Origin: an uncultured Eubacteriales bacterium
Lineage (GTDB): Bacteria; Bacillota; Clostridia; Lachnospirales; Lachnospiraceae
Direction of reading: 5' to 3'
Assembly: GCA_900314525.1 (NCBI GenBank)
Contig: OMVN01000003.1
Span: 1 to 64,000 of the forward strand
Length of the DNA stretch: 64,000 nt
The stretch's first letter is position 1, and each line of letters begins with the position of its first letter. Both the position numbers and the translations under genes were made by a program. Positions 8,444 through 17,484 of this stretch are shown here, piece by piece. The notes under the pieces are model-generated. The model searched no databases. It was given only the letters and a program-made list of their open reading frames with translations, and had not been told where the DNA came from.

Positions 8444-8959
8444 ATGCATAATTATGATGATTGTTGCAATCAAGACGTGATCAGAAATGAATATAATAAA
8501 CTTGTTAGACTTTTAATTGAAAGGAAGCTTACAATTACAACTATGGAGAGTGCCACTGGAGGACAGATAGCGTCACTGATTACAGATACAGAAGGATCGT
8601 CAGCGGTGATTAAAGGTGCATTTGTGACATATTGCAACGAGGCCAAAATTATGCAGGGTGTTCCGAGTGAAGTGATAGATAAATACTCTGTATACTCAGA
8701 AGAAACAGTAATTGAAATGGCAAAAGCCGTCAGGAAAAAATACAGTGCAGATATTTCTATAGGTGTATCAGGAACTACAGGAAATATTGATCCGTTAAAT
8801 GTGGAAGCATCAACTCCTGGAAAAGTATATTTTGCCATAGATTATTTGGGAGAGATTAAGAGCTTTAAGGTGAATGTACCACCACAGAAAAGCAGATATT
8901 TGTACAAGATGGAAATTGCACACAGGATATATTTAGAAATTATAAAGATAATAAAATAG
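8444..8959 (+). CDS. CinA C-terminal domain protein (nicotinamide-nucleotide amidase type)
   Basis: About 170 residues corresponding only to the amidase half of CinA: TTMESATGGQIASLITDTEGSS-type start (residues about 32-50), FVTYCNEAK, YSVYSEETVIEMA and GVSGTTG. Known members deamidate nicotinamide mononucleotide in pyridine nucleotide salvage. Stand-alone forms (PncC) are common. The ATG at 8444 has AGAGGGA upstream; an earlier in-frame ATG at 8402 lies inside the decayed symporter and is less likely. Ends before a terminator. Confidence 0.88.
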   Translation: MHNYDDCCNQDVIRNEYNKLVRLLIERKLTITTMESATGGQIASLITDTEGSSAVIKGAFVTYCNEAKIMQGVPSEVIDKYSVYSEETVIEMAKAVRKKYSADISIGVSGTTGNIDPLNVEASTPGKVYFAIDYLGEIKSFKVNVPPQKSRYLYKMEIAHRIYLEIIKIIK

Positions 8960-8990
8960 GCATTTATTATCTGGAACAAGCAATGCCCCC

Positions 8991-9030
8991 TACCTCCATA
9001 TTAGCATTTTGGCTAAAATGGAGGTATTCA
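8991..9030 (+). terminator. Hairpin terminator after cinA-C
   Basis: Arms TACCTCCA(TA)TTAGC and GCTAA(AA)TGGAGGTA pair with a small internal loop; the hairpin is followed by TTCATTT. The T-tract is weak. Confidence 0.6.
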
Positions 9031-9076
9031 TTTCTTAGGACAAGCATTAACACATCAAAGTTTATATTTTTAATCC

Positions 9077-9105
9077 TTGAATATAGGTTTGAAAAGTAGT
9101 AAAAT
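9077..9105 (+). promoter_or_regulatory. Promoter for the first secreted amidase
   Basis: TTGAAT (9077-9082), 17-base spacer, TAAAAT (9100-9105), about 38 bases before the start codon of the amidase gene, which has its own AGGAGGG ribosome binding site. Confidence 0.45.
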
Positions 9106-9142
9106 GAATTAGGTAAGAATCAATTATACGAGGAGGGTAAAA

Positions 9143-10441
9143 ATGATAAGGAACGTTAGAAATTTGATTTTATTTGCATGCGCATTTTTCTGTATCATGA
9201 TTTTTGGAATGCAGGATAATGCATATGCTGTGGAGCACTATGATTTAACTCGAAATGGTGGATCATGGACAGGGTATTATTATTTTCTTGATGGAAAGGT
9301 TATGAAAAACTGTTTCTTTACAGATGGAACTAATACCTATTATTTGATGCATAATGGAATGCCTATGAAGGACAGACTTACATATCATCCTGATGGACAG
9401 CACGTAATTTATTTTGACAAAAACGGACATGAATTATTTAATGAGTTTACACATGTCACAACAAATATAAGTGGACAAAGAGTGGATGATTACTGTTACT
9501 TTGATGTGCATGGATACATGTATGTGGATAAACTTACATATGACAGATCTGGTACGAATTTATATTATATAAATCCATATGGCAGAATGGAGAGATATGG
9601 ATTGTTCACATTCTCAGATGGTGCAAGGGGTTTTGCTAAAAATACCGGAGATCTTGTAAGAGATACTTTCTATACTGTAAATGGAAATATGTATTATTTT
9701 CACGGGACAGGTCATTGTGCACAGGGATTGATTACAGATGGATGCTGGTATTATAATTATGATATTAATGGAAAATATCTAGGTAAATTTGTAAAACAAA
9801 ATACTGTAATTTTCTTAGATCCAGGACATGACTCAACTCATACAGGGGCATCAGCAGGAGGCCTTAGAGAGGAAATTTTAAATCTTAAGATAGCGACTTA
9901 CTGTAAGGCAGAACTGGAGAAATACAATGGAGTAACTGTATATCTTGCACGAAATGAAGCGTGTCCATATCCTGGAACAACTGCGATAGAGGATATTCAG
10001 TGTAGAATTAATGCAGCAAATTCTGTAGGCGCTAAGGCATATATAAGTCTTCATATCAATTCAGGTGGAGGCGGTGAGAATGGTGCCGAGGTTTATTATC
10101 AGAACAGCTCCTGGAAACCTGGAATAGCCACAACAAGTCAGATTTTAGCTAATAATATCCAGAATAATCTTGTATCAGCAGGTATTGGTAACAGAGGAAT
10201 AAAGATAAGAAATTCAACACCTGATGCTGCAGACAGATATTATCCAGATGGTTCGCTAAGTGATTACTATGCAGTAAATCACAGAGGTAAAACTGCCGGA
10301 CTTCCAGCTATAATAGTTGAACATTGTTTTATTTCATCAGCTTATGACAGGAATAATTTCCTTAGCAATGAAAATAGTCTTATGCGTATGGGTGTTGCCG
10401 ACGCAAGAGGAATTGCAGAGACTTTTGGACTTAGCAGATAA
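9143..10441 (+). CDS. Secreted N-acetylmuramoyl-L-alanine amidase with wall-binding repeats
   Basis: 432 residues: signal peptide (about 1-29), an aromatic/Gly-rich repeat module (about 33-215, units such as YYYFLDG, TYYLMHNG, HVIYFDKNGHE, YCYFDVHGYMYVD, NMYYFHGTG) resembling choline/glucan-binding repeats, then a zinc amidase_3 domain (about 222-432). Its visible zinc ligands are His in LDPGHD, Glu in LREEIL and His in SLHINSGG, with the catalytic Glu in IVEHCFIS. It should cleave the amide bond between muramic acid and the stem peptide, outside the cell. It is paralogous to the protein at 16186-17469 and shares the repeat module with the one at 27669-28991. Confidence 0.9.
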   Translation: MIRNVRNLILFACAFFCIMIFGMQDNAYAVEHYDLTRNGGSWTGYYYFLDGKVMKNCFFTDGTNTYYLMHNGMPMKDRLTYHPDGQHVIYFDKNGHELFNEFTHVTTNISGQRVDDYCYFDVHGYMYVDKLTYDRSGTNLYYINPYGRMERYGLFTFSDGARGFAKNTGDLVRDTFYTVNGNMYYFHGTGHCAQGLITDGCWYYNYDINGKYLGKFVKQNTVIFLDPGHDSTHTGASAGGLREEILNLKIATYCKAELEKYNGVTVYLARNEACPYPGTTAIEDIQCRINAANSVGAKAYISLHINSGGGGENGAEVYYQNSSWKPGIATTSQILANNIQNNLVSAGIGNRGIKIRNSTPDAADRYYPDGSLSDYYAVNHRGKTAGLPAIIVEHCFISSAYDRNNFLSNENSLMRMGVADARGIAETFGLSR

Positions 10442-10470
10442 GCTATGTGACATATAAATTTAGCAAAAAA

Positions 10471-10518
10471 AAGATTATCATAAGGTCATCAAAATATGAC
10501 CATATGATAGTCTTTTTA
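10471..10518 (+). terminator. Rho-independent terminator
   Basis: A stem of about 19 bp with one mismatch (AAGATTATCATAAGGTCAT against ATGACCATATGATAGTCTT) followed by TTTTTATTTTT. Confidence 0.8.
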
Positions 10519-10541
10519 TTTTTATGACATACCCAATCTGG

Positions 10542-10581
10542 TTGACAGAATTTGACATAAAATTATATAATATTATATTAT
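10542..10581 (+). promoter_or_regulatory. Two overlapping promoters for the HD-GYP receptor operon
   Basis: TTGACA at 10542-10547 pairs with TATAAT at 10566-10571, and a second TTGACA at 10552-10557 pairs with TATTAT at 10576-10581; both spacers are 18 bases. The two sets are offset by exactly ten bases, placing them on the same face of the helix. Confidence 0.6.
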
Positions 10582-10642
10582 AAGTGATCGTAAAATAGGG
10601 TAGTATTATTCCGGTTTTTAGCAGAATATCAAGGAGTACACA

Positions 10643-13600
10643 ATGGGTAAAGAAATAAAATATTATGGAGTTATAAAAGTATTTTTAATTGTATTTTTTT
10701 GTATTCTGACAGATGTAGCAGGAAGAGCCATAGCAGTGAAATTTACACTTCCTATGTGGCTTGACTGTGGGGGAACAGTTTTTGCTGCATATGTATTAGG
10801 ACCAGTCTGCGGTTCGATTGTTGGAGTTACATACAATGTTATTTTTACATTCTGGAATCCTGTGTCAATGATTTTTTCTGTGACCAGTATACTGATTGGA
10901 ATATGTGTAGGATATAACGCACGAAGAGGATATTTTTCGAATTTTTTCAAAACAATGATTCTTGCAGGAAATATCACTGTGGCATATGTTTTGATTAACA
11001 CATTCATAAATATGCTGCTTTTTAAGGGGAATATAGGTAATATATGGGGAGATGGTGTTAGAGAGTATTTGATTGAAAAAGGAATATTTAAAATTATTGC
11101 GTGTATGATTGGTCAACTATATATTGATTTTCTAGATAAAGTCTTAGTAATCATGACAATGTATTTTATTATTAAATTACACAGATATGTTAAAAAATCT
11201 GGAAAAGTTGGTATATTAAAGGTAATTTTTGACACTATGTTATTTGCATTTTTCTCTTCGTTGCTATTAAGTACACATGACGTTTCAGCCTATGCTGATG
11301 ATTTAAAGAAAGATGCAGAAAAATCATATATTCAGACTGTCTATAATAGTCAGAATGGACTTCCATGTGGTCATGCAAATGCTATTACCCACACTAACGA
11401 TGGAATATTATGGGTTGGTACATATGCAGGACTTTACCAGTATGATGGAAATGATTTTAAGTTTATGTCCGAATATAAAACAGTAAAAAATGTCAATACA
11501 CTTTTTGTTGACAGTGAGGGAAGACTGTGGATTGGAACAAATGATAATGGTATCGTAATTGCAATAAATAGAAATATTTCAAACGTAATAGACAGTACGC
11601 AGGGACTTACATCAGATTCCATCAGATGTTTTACACAGAGTTCTGACGGGGAATACTATGTTGGAACTGCCAATGGAATACAGAGAATAAGGATTGCTTC
11701 AGGAATAACACTCACAGGTTCTATTAAGGAAATTGGATACGTAGACAGTATTTCTTCAGACAACAGGGGAAATATTGCAGCAGTAAATGGTGATGGAAAC
11801 CTTTATTTTATAAAACAGGGAAAAATAGTAGATAAGAGGGAATGCACAGATAAAAATGACAGTTTTAGCAGTTGTATTTTTGGTAAGGATGGAACTTTAT
11901 ATACAGGGAATGCCAATGGCGTAATCAAAACATACTCGCTTGATTACGGGGTTCTGACAGAAAGGGAAAGTATTCAATGTGAAGGTATTTCCAAAATTAA
12001 TAGGATAAGCATTAAAGATGATAACACATTTTGGATTTGTGCAGATAACGGAATAGGATTACTTAAAGATAAGAAAACATTTATTAAGCAGGAAACAGGA
12101 GAGTTTAATTACTCAGTACAGGATATGGACATTGATTACCAGGGAAATTTGTGGTTTGCATCAACAAGAATAGGACTGTTAAGATTATCTCAGTCGGCAT
12201 TCACAGATATTTTCAGTGATGTAGGACTTGAGGCGTCAGTTGTCAATACAACAAAGTTAAGAGATAATCTGCTTTACATAGGTTCGGATGACGGACTAAA
12301 TATTGTAAATGTAGATAACAATATAGTTGTGGAAAATAATCTGACTGATATGATGAAAAATACAAGAATCAGATGTATTACTGATGACAGTGACGGGAAT
12401 CTATGGATATGCAGCTATGGCAAAGGTGTAATTAAATATGACAATGAGGGTAATATCACAGTTTTTGACAGTGACAGTCACGTTGGTAAAAGAGTCAGGG
12501 TATGCATACAAATGTCTGATGGGAGAATGGCAGTTGGTGGTGACAGCGGACTATCATTTATAAAAGATGACAAAGTTATTTTCAACATCCCTTATGGGGA
12601 GGAATTCTGTTCAGCAAAAATTTTATGTATGATTGAGTTGAAGGATGGAACACTTTTATGTGGAACAGATGGAAATGGAATAGTAGGAGTAAAGGATAAT
12701 AAGCTTGTAAAGAAAGTTGAACGTAAAGATGGTCTTGGATCTGGGGTAATACTGAGAATGGTAAGCGACAAGGACACAGGAAATATCTTTATAGTTACCA
12801 GTAACAGTATTTCATATTATGATGGAAATGAAGTGAGACTACTGGATAATTTTCCATATTCTAACAACTATGATATAGTTATTAATGATAGAGACGAAAT
12901 GCTTATACCTGGAAGTTCAGGAATATATGTTGTAAATAGAGAAGATCTTTTGTCTGGAAAAAAATTTGAGTATACTGTTCTAAACTCAAGGATGGGACTT
13001 ATGGGATCACTTACTGCAAATGCATATAACGATGTAGATGAAGATAATAATCTGTTTTTGTCTTCAAATAAAGGTGTATACAAGGTTAATCTGGATGAAT
13101 ATAAGGAAAAAATCAGATCATACAGACTTATGGTTTCAGAAGTCAGACTTGATGATAAGAAACATTCAATTGAAAGAGGAACAGTACTTAAAGTTGACAG
13201 GTCTGTAAACAAGATAGAAATTACTCCAGAAATAATTAATTATACTTTTGAAAATCCAACGGTTTCATATTATCTTGAGGGTGTAGACAGTGGATGGATT
13301 AATGTTCCACAGAGTGAACTCTCTAGCGTAGTTTATACAAATCTTCCATCTGGTGATTATGTATTCCATCTGGCAATTTTTGACAATGAAACAGGTAGGA
13401 TTGTGGAGGAGAGCTCTTATAGAATAGAAAAGGAAAAATCCATTTATGACAACAGTTGGTTTCATATTTATATGATTGTAGTAGGAATACTTTTTGTAGG
13501 ATGGATTTCATGGTTTGCTACAAGAACAAGACTTCAGAGAACACTTGCAATCCAGCAGACACAGTTATCACTTGCTCTGCAGCAGATACAGATGGGCAAT

Positions 13601-14203
13601 GAAACAATTATTGCCATTGCAAAAACCGTAGATGCAAAGGATAAACTTACTAGTAAACATTCGCAGAGGGTATCTGAGTATTCAGTTTTGATTGCAAGTG
13701 AATACGGATTTTCCAAAGATGAACAGGAAAATCTGAGACGAGCAGCATTACTTCATGATATTGGAAAGATTGCTATACCTGACTCCATACTGAATAAACC
13801 TGCAAGACTTACTAATGAAGAGTACGAGGTTATGAAGACACATGTTATCAGAGGTGCCGAGATACTTAAAGACTTTACACTTATTGACCATGTTGTTGAA
13901 GGTGCAAAATATCATCATGAGAGATTCGATGGACTTGGATATCCAGAAGGATTAAAGGGTAAGGATATACCATTGTATGGCAGAATTATTGCAATAGCAG
14001 ATGCATTTGATGCTATGACAGCAAATCGTGTATACAGAAAAAAACAAAATTTTGATTTTGTTATTTCTGAACTAAAAAATGGTAGAGGAACTCAATTTGA
14101 TCCTGACCTTATTGATATTTTTATTAAGTTAATTGATGACAAGAAAATTAATATTGATGCAATTTATAGAATAGAACGAGAGGGTGAGGACAACAATGAA
14201 TAA
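10643..14203 (+). CDS. Membrane receptor: ECF-S-like domain, beta-propeller, Y_Y_Y domain and HD-GYP phosphodiesterase
   Basis: 1186 residues. About 1-185 is a multi-span domain resembling an ECF-transporter substrate-binding (S) subunit (FTLPMWLDCGGTVFAAYVLG, FWNPVSM). A membrane segment near 200-215 is followed by Reg_prop-type propeller repeats, about 225-800 (DGILWVGTYAGLYQYDG, EGRLWIGTNDNGI, DGNLWICSYGKGV), and a Y_Y_Y-type domain about 850-930. Another membrane helix (about 940-957) and a short coiled coil lead to a cytosolic HD-GYP domain (LLHDIGKIAIPD, HHERFDGLGYPEGL). HD-GYP enzymes degrade cyclic di-GMP. The order implies ligand sensing outside or in the membrane coupled to phosphodiesterase output. 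Overlaps the next gene by eight bases. Confidence 0.85.
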   Translation: MGKEIKYYGVIKVFLIVFFCILTDVAGRAIAVKFTLPMWLDCGGTVFAAYVLGPVCGSIVGVTYNVIFTFWNPVSMIFSVTSILIGICVGYNARRGYFSNFFKTMILAGNITVAYVLINTFINMLLFKGNIGNIWGDGVREYLIEKGIFKIIACMIGQLYIDFLDKVLVIMTMYFIIKLHRYVKKSGKVGILKVIFDTMLFAFFSSLLLSTHDVSAYADDLKKDAEKSYIQTVYNSQNGLPCGHANAITHTNDGILWVGTYAGLYQYDGNDFKFMSEYKTVKNVNTLFVDSEGRLWIGTNDNGIVIAINRNISNVIDSTQGLTSDSIRCFTQSSDGEYYVGTANGIQRIRIASGITLTGSIKEIGYVDSISSDNRGNIAAVNGDGNLYFIKQGKIVDKRECTDKNDSFSSCIFGKDGTLYTGNANGVIKTYSLDYGVLTERESIQCEGISKINRISIKDDNTFWICADNGIGLLKDKKTFIKQETGEFNYSVQDMDIDYQGNLWFASTRIGLLRLSQSAFTDIFSDVGLEASVVNTTKLRDNLLYIGSDDGLNIVNVDNNIVVENNLTDMMKNTRIRCITDDSDGNLWICSYGKGVIKYDNEGNITVFDSDSHVGKRVRVCIQMSDGRMAVGGDSGLSFIKDDKVIFNIPYGEEFCSAKILCMIELKDGTLLCGTDGNGIVGVKDNKLVKKVERKDGLGSGVILRMVSDKDTGNIFIVTSNSISYYDGNEVRLLDNFPYSNNYDIVINDRDEMLIPGSSGIYVVNREDLLSGKKFEYTVLNSRMGLMGSLTANAYNDVDEDNNLFLSSNKGVYKVNLDEYKEKIRSYRLMVSEVRLDDKKHSIERGTVLKVDRSVNKIEITPEIINYTFENPTVSYYLEGVDSGWINVPQSELSSVVYTNLPSGDYVFHLAIFDNETGRIVEESSYRIEKEKSIYDNSWFHIYMIVVGILFVGWISWFATRTRLQRTLAIQQTQLSLALQQIQMGNETIIAIAKTVDAKDKLTSKHSQRVSEYSVLIASEYGFSKDEQENLRRAALLHDIGKIAIPDSILNKPARLTNEEYEVMKTHVIRGAEILKDFTLIDHVVEGAKYHHERFDGLGYPEGLKGKDIPLYGRIIAIADAFDAMTANRVYRKKQNFDFVISELKNGRGTQFDPDLIDIFIKLIDDKKINIDAIYRIEREGEDNNE

Positions 14204-15413
14204 TGAGAAGAAATACATAGTTATTACTATCATGACTGCTTTATTTACTATACTTTTATTCTTTGGACTGCACAAAATTGATATGTTAAAAAATAAAAGT
14301 AGGAGTTATATTAAGGTAGGATTTGTTTTTGATGGTGATGAAAGTACACCGTACACTGGAAATTTTGTAAAAACAGCAGGCTCGGTTAAATCAGAATTTG
14401 GAGATAGGGTTGAGATTATTATCAAAAATAACGTTCCATACTCTGAAGCCAGTACGGTGATAAAAGAGTTGGTAAATGAAAAATGTGATATCATTTTTAC
14501 AAACAGTTATGGATACCAAGTTGCAGCTAAAGAAATAGCAAAAAATAATCCTAAGATACAGTTCTGTCAGGCTACAGGCGATAATGCAAATGAGACACCT
14601 AAGTTAAAGAATTATCATACATTTATGGGCAAAATATATGAAGGAAGGTATGTTGCAGGTAAGGTAGCTGGCCTGAAATTAAATGAACTGATAAAGAATG
14701 GAGATATAAAAAAGGAACAGGCATTAGTTGGATATGTTGGTGCATATTCATGTGCAGAGGTTATATCAGGCTTCACTGCATTCTTTCTAGGGATAAAATC
14801 TGAGTGTCCATCTGCAAAGATGAAGGTCAGATATACAAATACTTGGACCAGTTATGCAAAGGAGAAGGAGATCTCTGAGAAACTTATCCAAGAGGGTTGT
14901 GTGATAATATCACAGCATTCAGATACAATTGGACCTGCAGTGGCATGCGAAAATTCAAATAGTGATTTAGAACATCCGGTATACCATGTGGGATATAATC
15001 AAGACATGATAGATGCAGCACCTACTACATCTCTTGTAAGCTGCAGGATAAACTGGGAGCCGTATATAAGAGGTGCCATACAGGCAGTGATTGATAATCA
15101 GAAAATTGAAGAAGTTATTGATGCCGATATAAATGGAAATGATGCAGGTGCTGGATTTGAGAGAGACTGGGTTCAGATGTTGGAACTGAATCAGGCAACT
15201 GTTGCAAAAGGTAGTAGGGAAATGGTGAAAAAGACAATAGATGATTTTGAAAATAAATCATGCTATGTCTTCAAGGGTAACTTTACAGGAGTTAATCCAG
15301 ATGCCCCAGATGATATAATTGATTTGAATAAGGAGTATAAAGAGAATAATAATCAGTCTGCTCCAACATTCAATTACATATTAGATGATGTCATACAAAT
15401 AGAGGAAGATTAA
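14196..15413 (+). CDS. BMP-family (PnrA-like) substrate-binding protein, membrane-anchored
   Basis: About 405 residues: an uncleaved-looking N-terminal membrane anchor (about 8-26, no lipobox Cys), then a periplasmic-binding fold of the BMP/PnrA family (KVGFVFDGD, CDIIFTNSYGYQVAAKE, FMGKIYEGRYVAGKVAG, VGYVGAYSCAEVISGFTAF, HVGYNQDM, WEPYIRGAI). Known family members bind purine nucleosides or related ligands for ABC import, but no ABC permease or ATPase is nearby. The start overlaps the end of the HD-GYP receptor gene (ATGAATAA), implying coupled synthesis; I infer that it presents ligand to that receptor. The ATG at 14196 is chosen because GAGGGTGAGG precedes it. Confidence 0.85.
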   Translation: MNNEKKYIVITIMTALFTILLFFGLHKIDMLKNKSRSYIKVGFVFDGDESTPYTGNFVKTAGSVKSEFGDRVEIIIKNNVPYSEASTVIKELVNEKCDIIFTNSYGYQVAAKEIAKNNPKIQFCQATGDNANETPKLKNYHTFMGKIYEGRYVAGKVAGLKLNELIKNGDIKKEQALVGYVGAYSCAEVISGFTAFFLGIKSECPSAKMKVRYTNTWTSYAKEKEISEKLIQEGCVIISQHSDTIGPAVACENSNSDLEHPVYHVGYNQDMIDAAPTTSLVSCRINWEPYIRGAIQAVIDNQKIEEVIDADINGNDAGAGFERDWVQMLELNQATVAKGSREMVKKTIDDFENKSCYVFKGNFTGVNPDAPDDIIDLNKEYKENNNQSAPTFNYILDDVIQIEED

Positions 15414-15423
15414 AGAGAGTATT

Positions 15424-16083
15424 ATGAAGAGAAATATAACATTAGAGGAAATAACTGACGGAAAGATATATGGATTAAACGATATGGTTAAGGCAGATTG
15501 TCTTGACTGCAGAGGGTGCAGTGACTGTTGCAGAGGTATGGGTAATACTATCAGCCTTGACCCGCTGGATATACATAGACTAAAAAGGAATCTTAATATG
15601 GATTTTAGGGAACTTATGGCAAAATGTGTGGAACTGTCAAATATTGATGGGGTAATGCTTCCAAATCTAAAAATGCTAGAAGGTAAAGATAGGTGTGTCT
15701 TTCTAAGCGGTGCTGGCAGGTGTGAAATACACAGTGCACGACCTGGAATATGCAGGCTGTTTCCACTTGGAAGATATTATCATGACAGAACCCATAGTTA
15801 TATTTTGCAGGTAAATGAATGCAGTAATAAAAACAGGTCCAAAATAAAGGTTTCTAAATGGATTGATACAGAAAATCTGAATGAGTTTGAAGAATATATA
15901 GATAACTGGCATTTTCTTATTAGAGATATACAGGACAATATAGGAAAATTTTCGCCATCGGAACATCAGAAAATGAATATGAAACTACTAAATCTTTTTT
16001 TTGTAATGCCATTTTCTGAGAATGAATTTTACAGTCAATGTAGTAATAGAATTGCAAATATGAGAAATCAGTTTTTTATATAA
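15424..16083 (+). CDS. YkgJ family cysteine-cluster protein
   Basis: 219 residues with an N-terminal CLDCRGCSDCCRGMG cluster and a second set in RCEIHSARPGICRLFPLGR, the Cys-rich signature of the YkgJ family, which also includes flagellin lysine methylase FliB. It probably binds a metal or Fe-S cluster in the cytosol; members may modify proteins. It follows the BMP-type gene by ten bases and so belongs to the receptor operon. No flagellar gene is seen in the window, so a FliB role cannot be assumed. Confidence 0.75.
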   Translation: MKRNITLEEITDGKIYGLNDMVKADCLDCRGCSDCCRGMGNTISLDPLDIHRLKRNLNMDFRELMAKCVELSNIDGVMLPNLKMLEGKDRCVFLSGAGRCEIHSARPGICRLFPLGRYYHDRTHSYILQVNECSNKNRSKIKVSKWIDTENLNEFEEYIDNWHFLIRDIQDNIGKFSPSEHQKMNMKLLNLFFVMPFSENEFYSQCSNRIANMRNQFFI

Positions 16084-16106
16084 TTTTTATTTTGCATTTT
16101 GTATTT

Positions 16107-16135
16107 TTGAATGTTATCATAAAAAAGAATGTTAT
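16107..16135 (+). promoter_or_regulatory. Possible promoter for the second amidase
   Basis: TTGAAT, 17 bases, TGTTAT. The -35 is identical to that of the first amidase gene. It lies within a direct repeat of GAATGTTAT (about 16109 and 16127). Confidence 0.3.
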
Positions 16136-16185
16136 GGGAAATGTTAAAATAAATAGGCAAGAGATAGGAGTTCGAGTAACAAAGA

Positions 16186-17469
16186 ATGAAGAAATTAGTT
16201 TTTAATCTGATGTTTTTGGCTGCAACGATATTTATTTTATTTCAGTCAGAAAATGTTTATGCCACTGAATATTATAATATAGGAACAGATGGCGGGGAAT
16301 GGGATGGTAATCATTATATAATTGATGGAAATGTTATCAGAAATAGTTTTTTTTCAGATGGATCATATACATATTTTCTGATGTCTGATGGCACACCTAT
16401 GAAAGACAGACTTACATATCATCCTAATGGCAGAAATGTAATTTATTTTGATAAGGATGGACATGAAGCTTTCAATAACTTTAAACATGTGACAAAAAGT
16501 ATAAGTGGAAAAGCAGTAGATGATTACTGTTACTTTGATGTAGATGGTTATATGTATGTTGACAGGCTTACATATGATGTCACAGGAAAATATCTCTATT
16601 ATATAAATCAATATGGTCAGTTAGAGCATACAGGACTTTTTAAATTCCCTGATGGAGCCCGAGGATTTGCACTGGGAAACGGAGATCTTATAAGAGATAA
16701 ATTTTACACAGTAAATAACAATATGTATTATTTTCATGGCAATGGTTACTGTGCTCAGGGGCTTATTACGGATGGATGCTGGTACTATAACTATGATGTA
16801 ACAGGAAAATACCTTGGTAAATTTATAAACAGGAATGTTGTTATTGTATTAGATCCTGGTCATGACATAAGACATCCTGGAGCGATGGAAGCTGGACTTA
16901 TAGAAAAAGACCTTACACTTAAAATAGCCAAGTATTGCAAAGAGGAACTTGAAAAATATTATGGTGTGAGTGTTTACCTGACAAGAGATACGGACAAATG
17001 TCCACATCCAGAAACTGCCAGTTCAGTAGCTGACATCAAGGAGAGGGTTAACTTTGCAAAAAGTGTTAATGCAGATGCATATGTGAGCATTCATATAAAC
17101 AGTTCTGATTCAGAGACAGGAGGAGCAGAAGTATTTTATCAGAATGAGAACTGGAAACCTCAAATCTCAAAGAAAAGCAAGGTGTTAGCGTCTAATATAC
17201 AGGATTGTTTAACTGATCTTGGATTAAAGGACAGGGGAATAAAGTTAAATACTTCAACAAAATATCATTATAGAGATGGTTCGTTAGCAGACGAATATGC
17301 TGTGAATAATAACGGTAAGGTTGCAGATATTCCAGCGATAATCGTTGAACACTGTTTTATATCTTCTACATCAGACAGAAAAAAATTCTTGGCAACAGAT
17401 GCAGGACTTAAGAAATTAGGTGTAGCTGATGCAAAGGGAATAGCAGAGACTTATGGACTTTCAAAATAA
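16186..17469 (+). CDS. Second secreted N-acetylmuramoyl-L-alanine amidase with wall-binding repeats
   Basis: 427 residues, clear paralogue of the 9143-10441 product: signal peptide (about 1-27), the same aromatic repeat module (about 30-213, e.g. TYFLMSDGTPMKDRLTYHPN, VDDYCYFDVDGYMYVDRLTY) and an amidase_3 domain with LDPGHD, LIEKDLTLK, SIHINSSD and IVEHCFIS. Zinc ligands and catalytic Glu are intact. The two genes bracket the receptor-BMP-YkgJ genes, suggesting duplication and a shared envelope role. A weak AGGAG-like site precedes the ATG. Confidence 0.9.
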   Translation: MKKLVFNLMFLAATIFILFQSENVYATEYYNIGTDGGEWDGNHYIIDGNVIRNSFFSDGSYTYFLMSDGTPMKDRLTYHPNGRNVIYFDKDGHEAFNNFKHVTKSISGKAVDDYCYFDVDGYMYVDRLTYDVTGKYLYYINQYGQLEHTGLFKFPDGARGFALGNGDLIRDKFYTVNNNMYYFHGNGYCAQGLITDGCWYYNYDVTGKYLGKFINRNVVIVLDPGHDIRHPGAMEAGLIEKDLTLKIAKYCKEELEKYYGVSVYLTRDTDKCPHPETASSVADIKERVNFAKSVNADAYVSIHINSSDSETGGAEVFYQNENWKPQISKKSKVLASNIQDCLTDLGLKDRGIKLNTSTKYHYRDGSLADEYAVNNNGKVADIPAIIVEHCFISSTSDRKKFLATDAGLKKLGVADAKGIAETYGLSK

Positions 17470-17484
17470 AATTAAGGTTATGGG

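Noticed and set aside
15424-16083. YkgJ protein as flagellin lysine methylase FliB
   Set aside because: The Cys cluster is shared by the whole YkgJ family and no flagellar gene occurs in the window.
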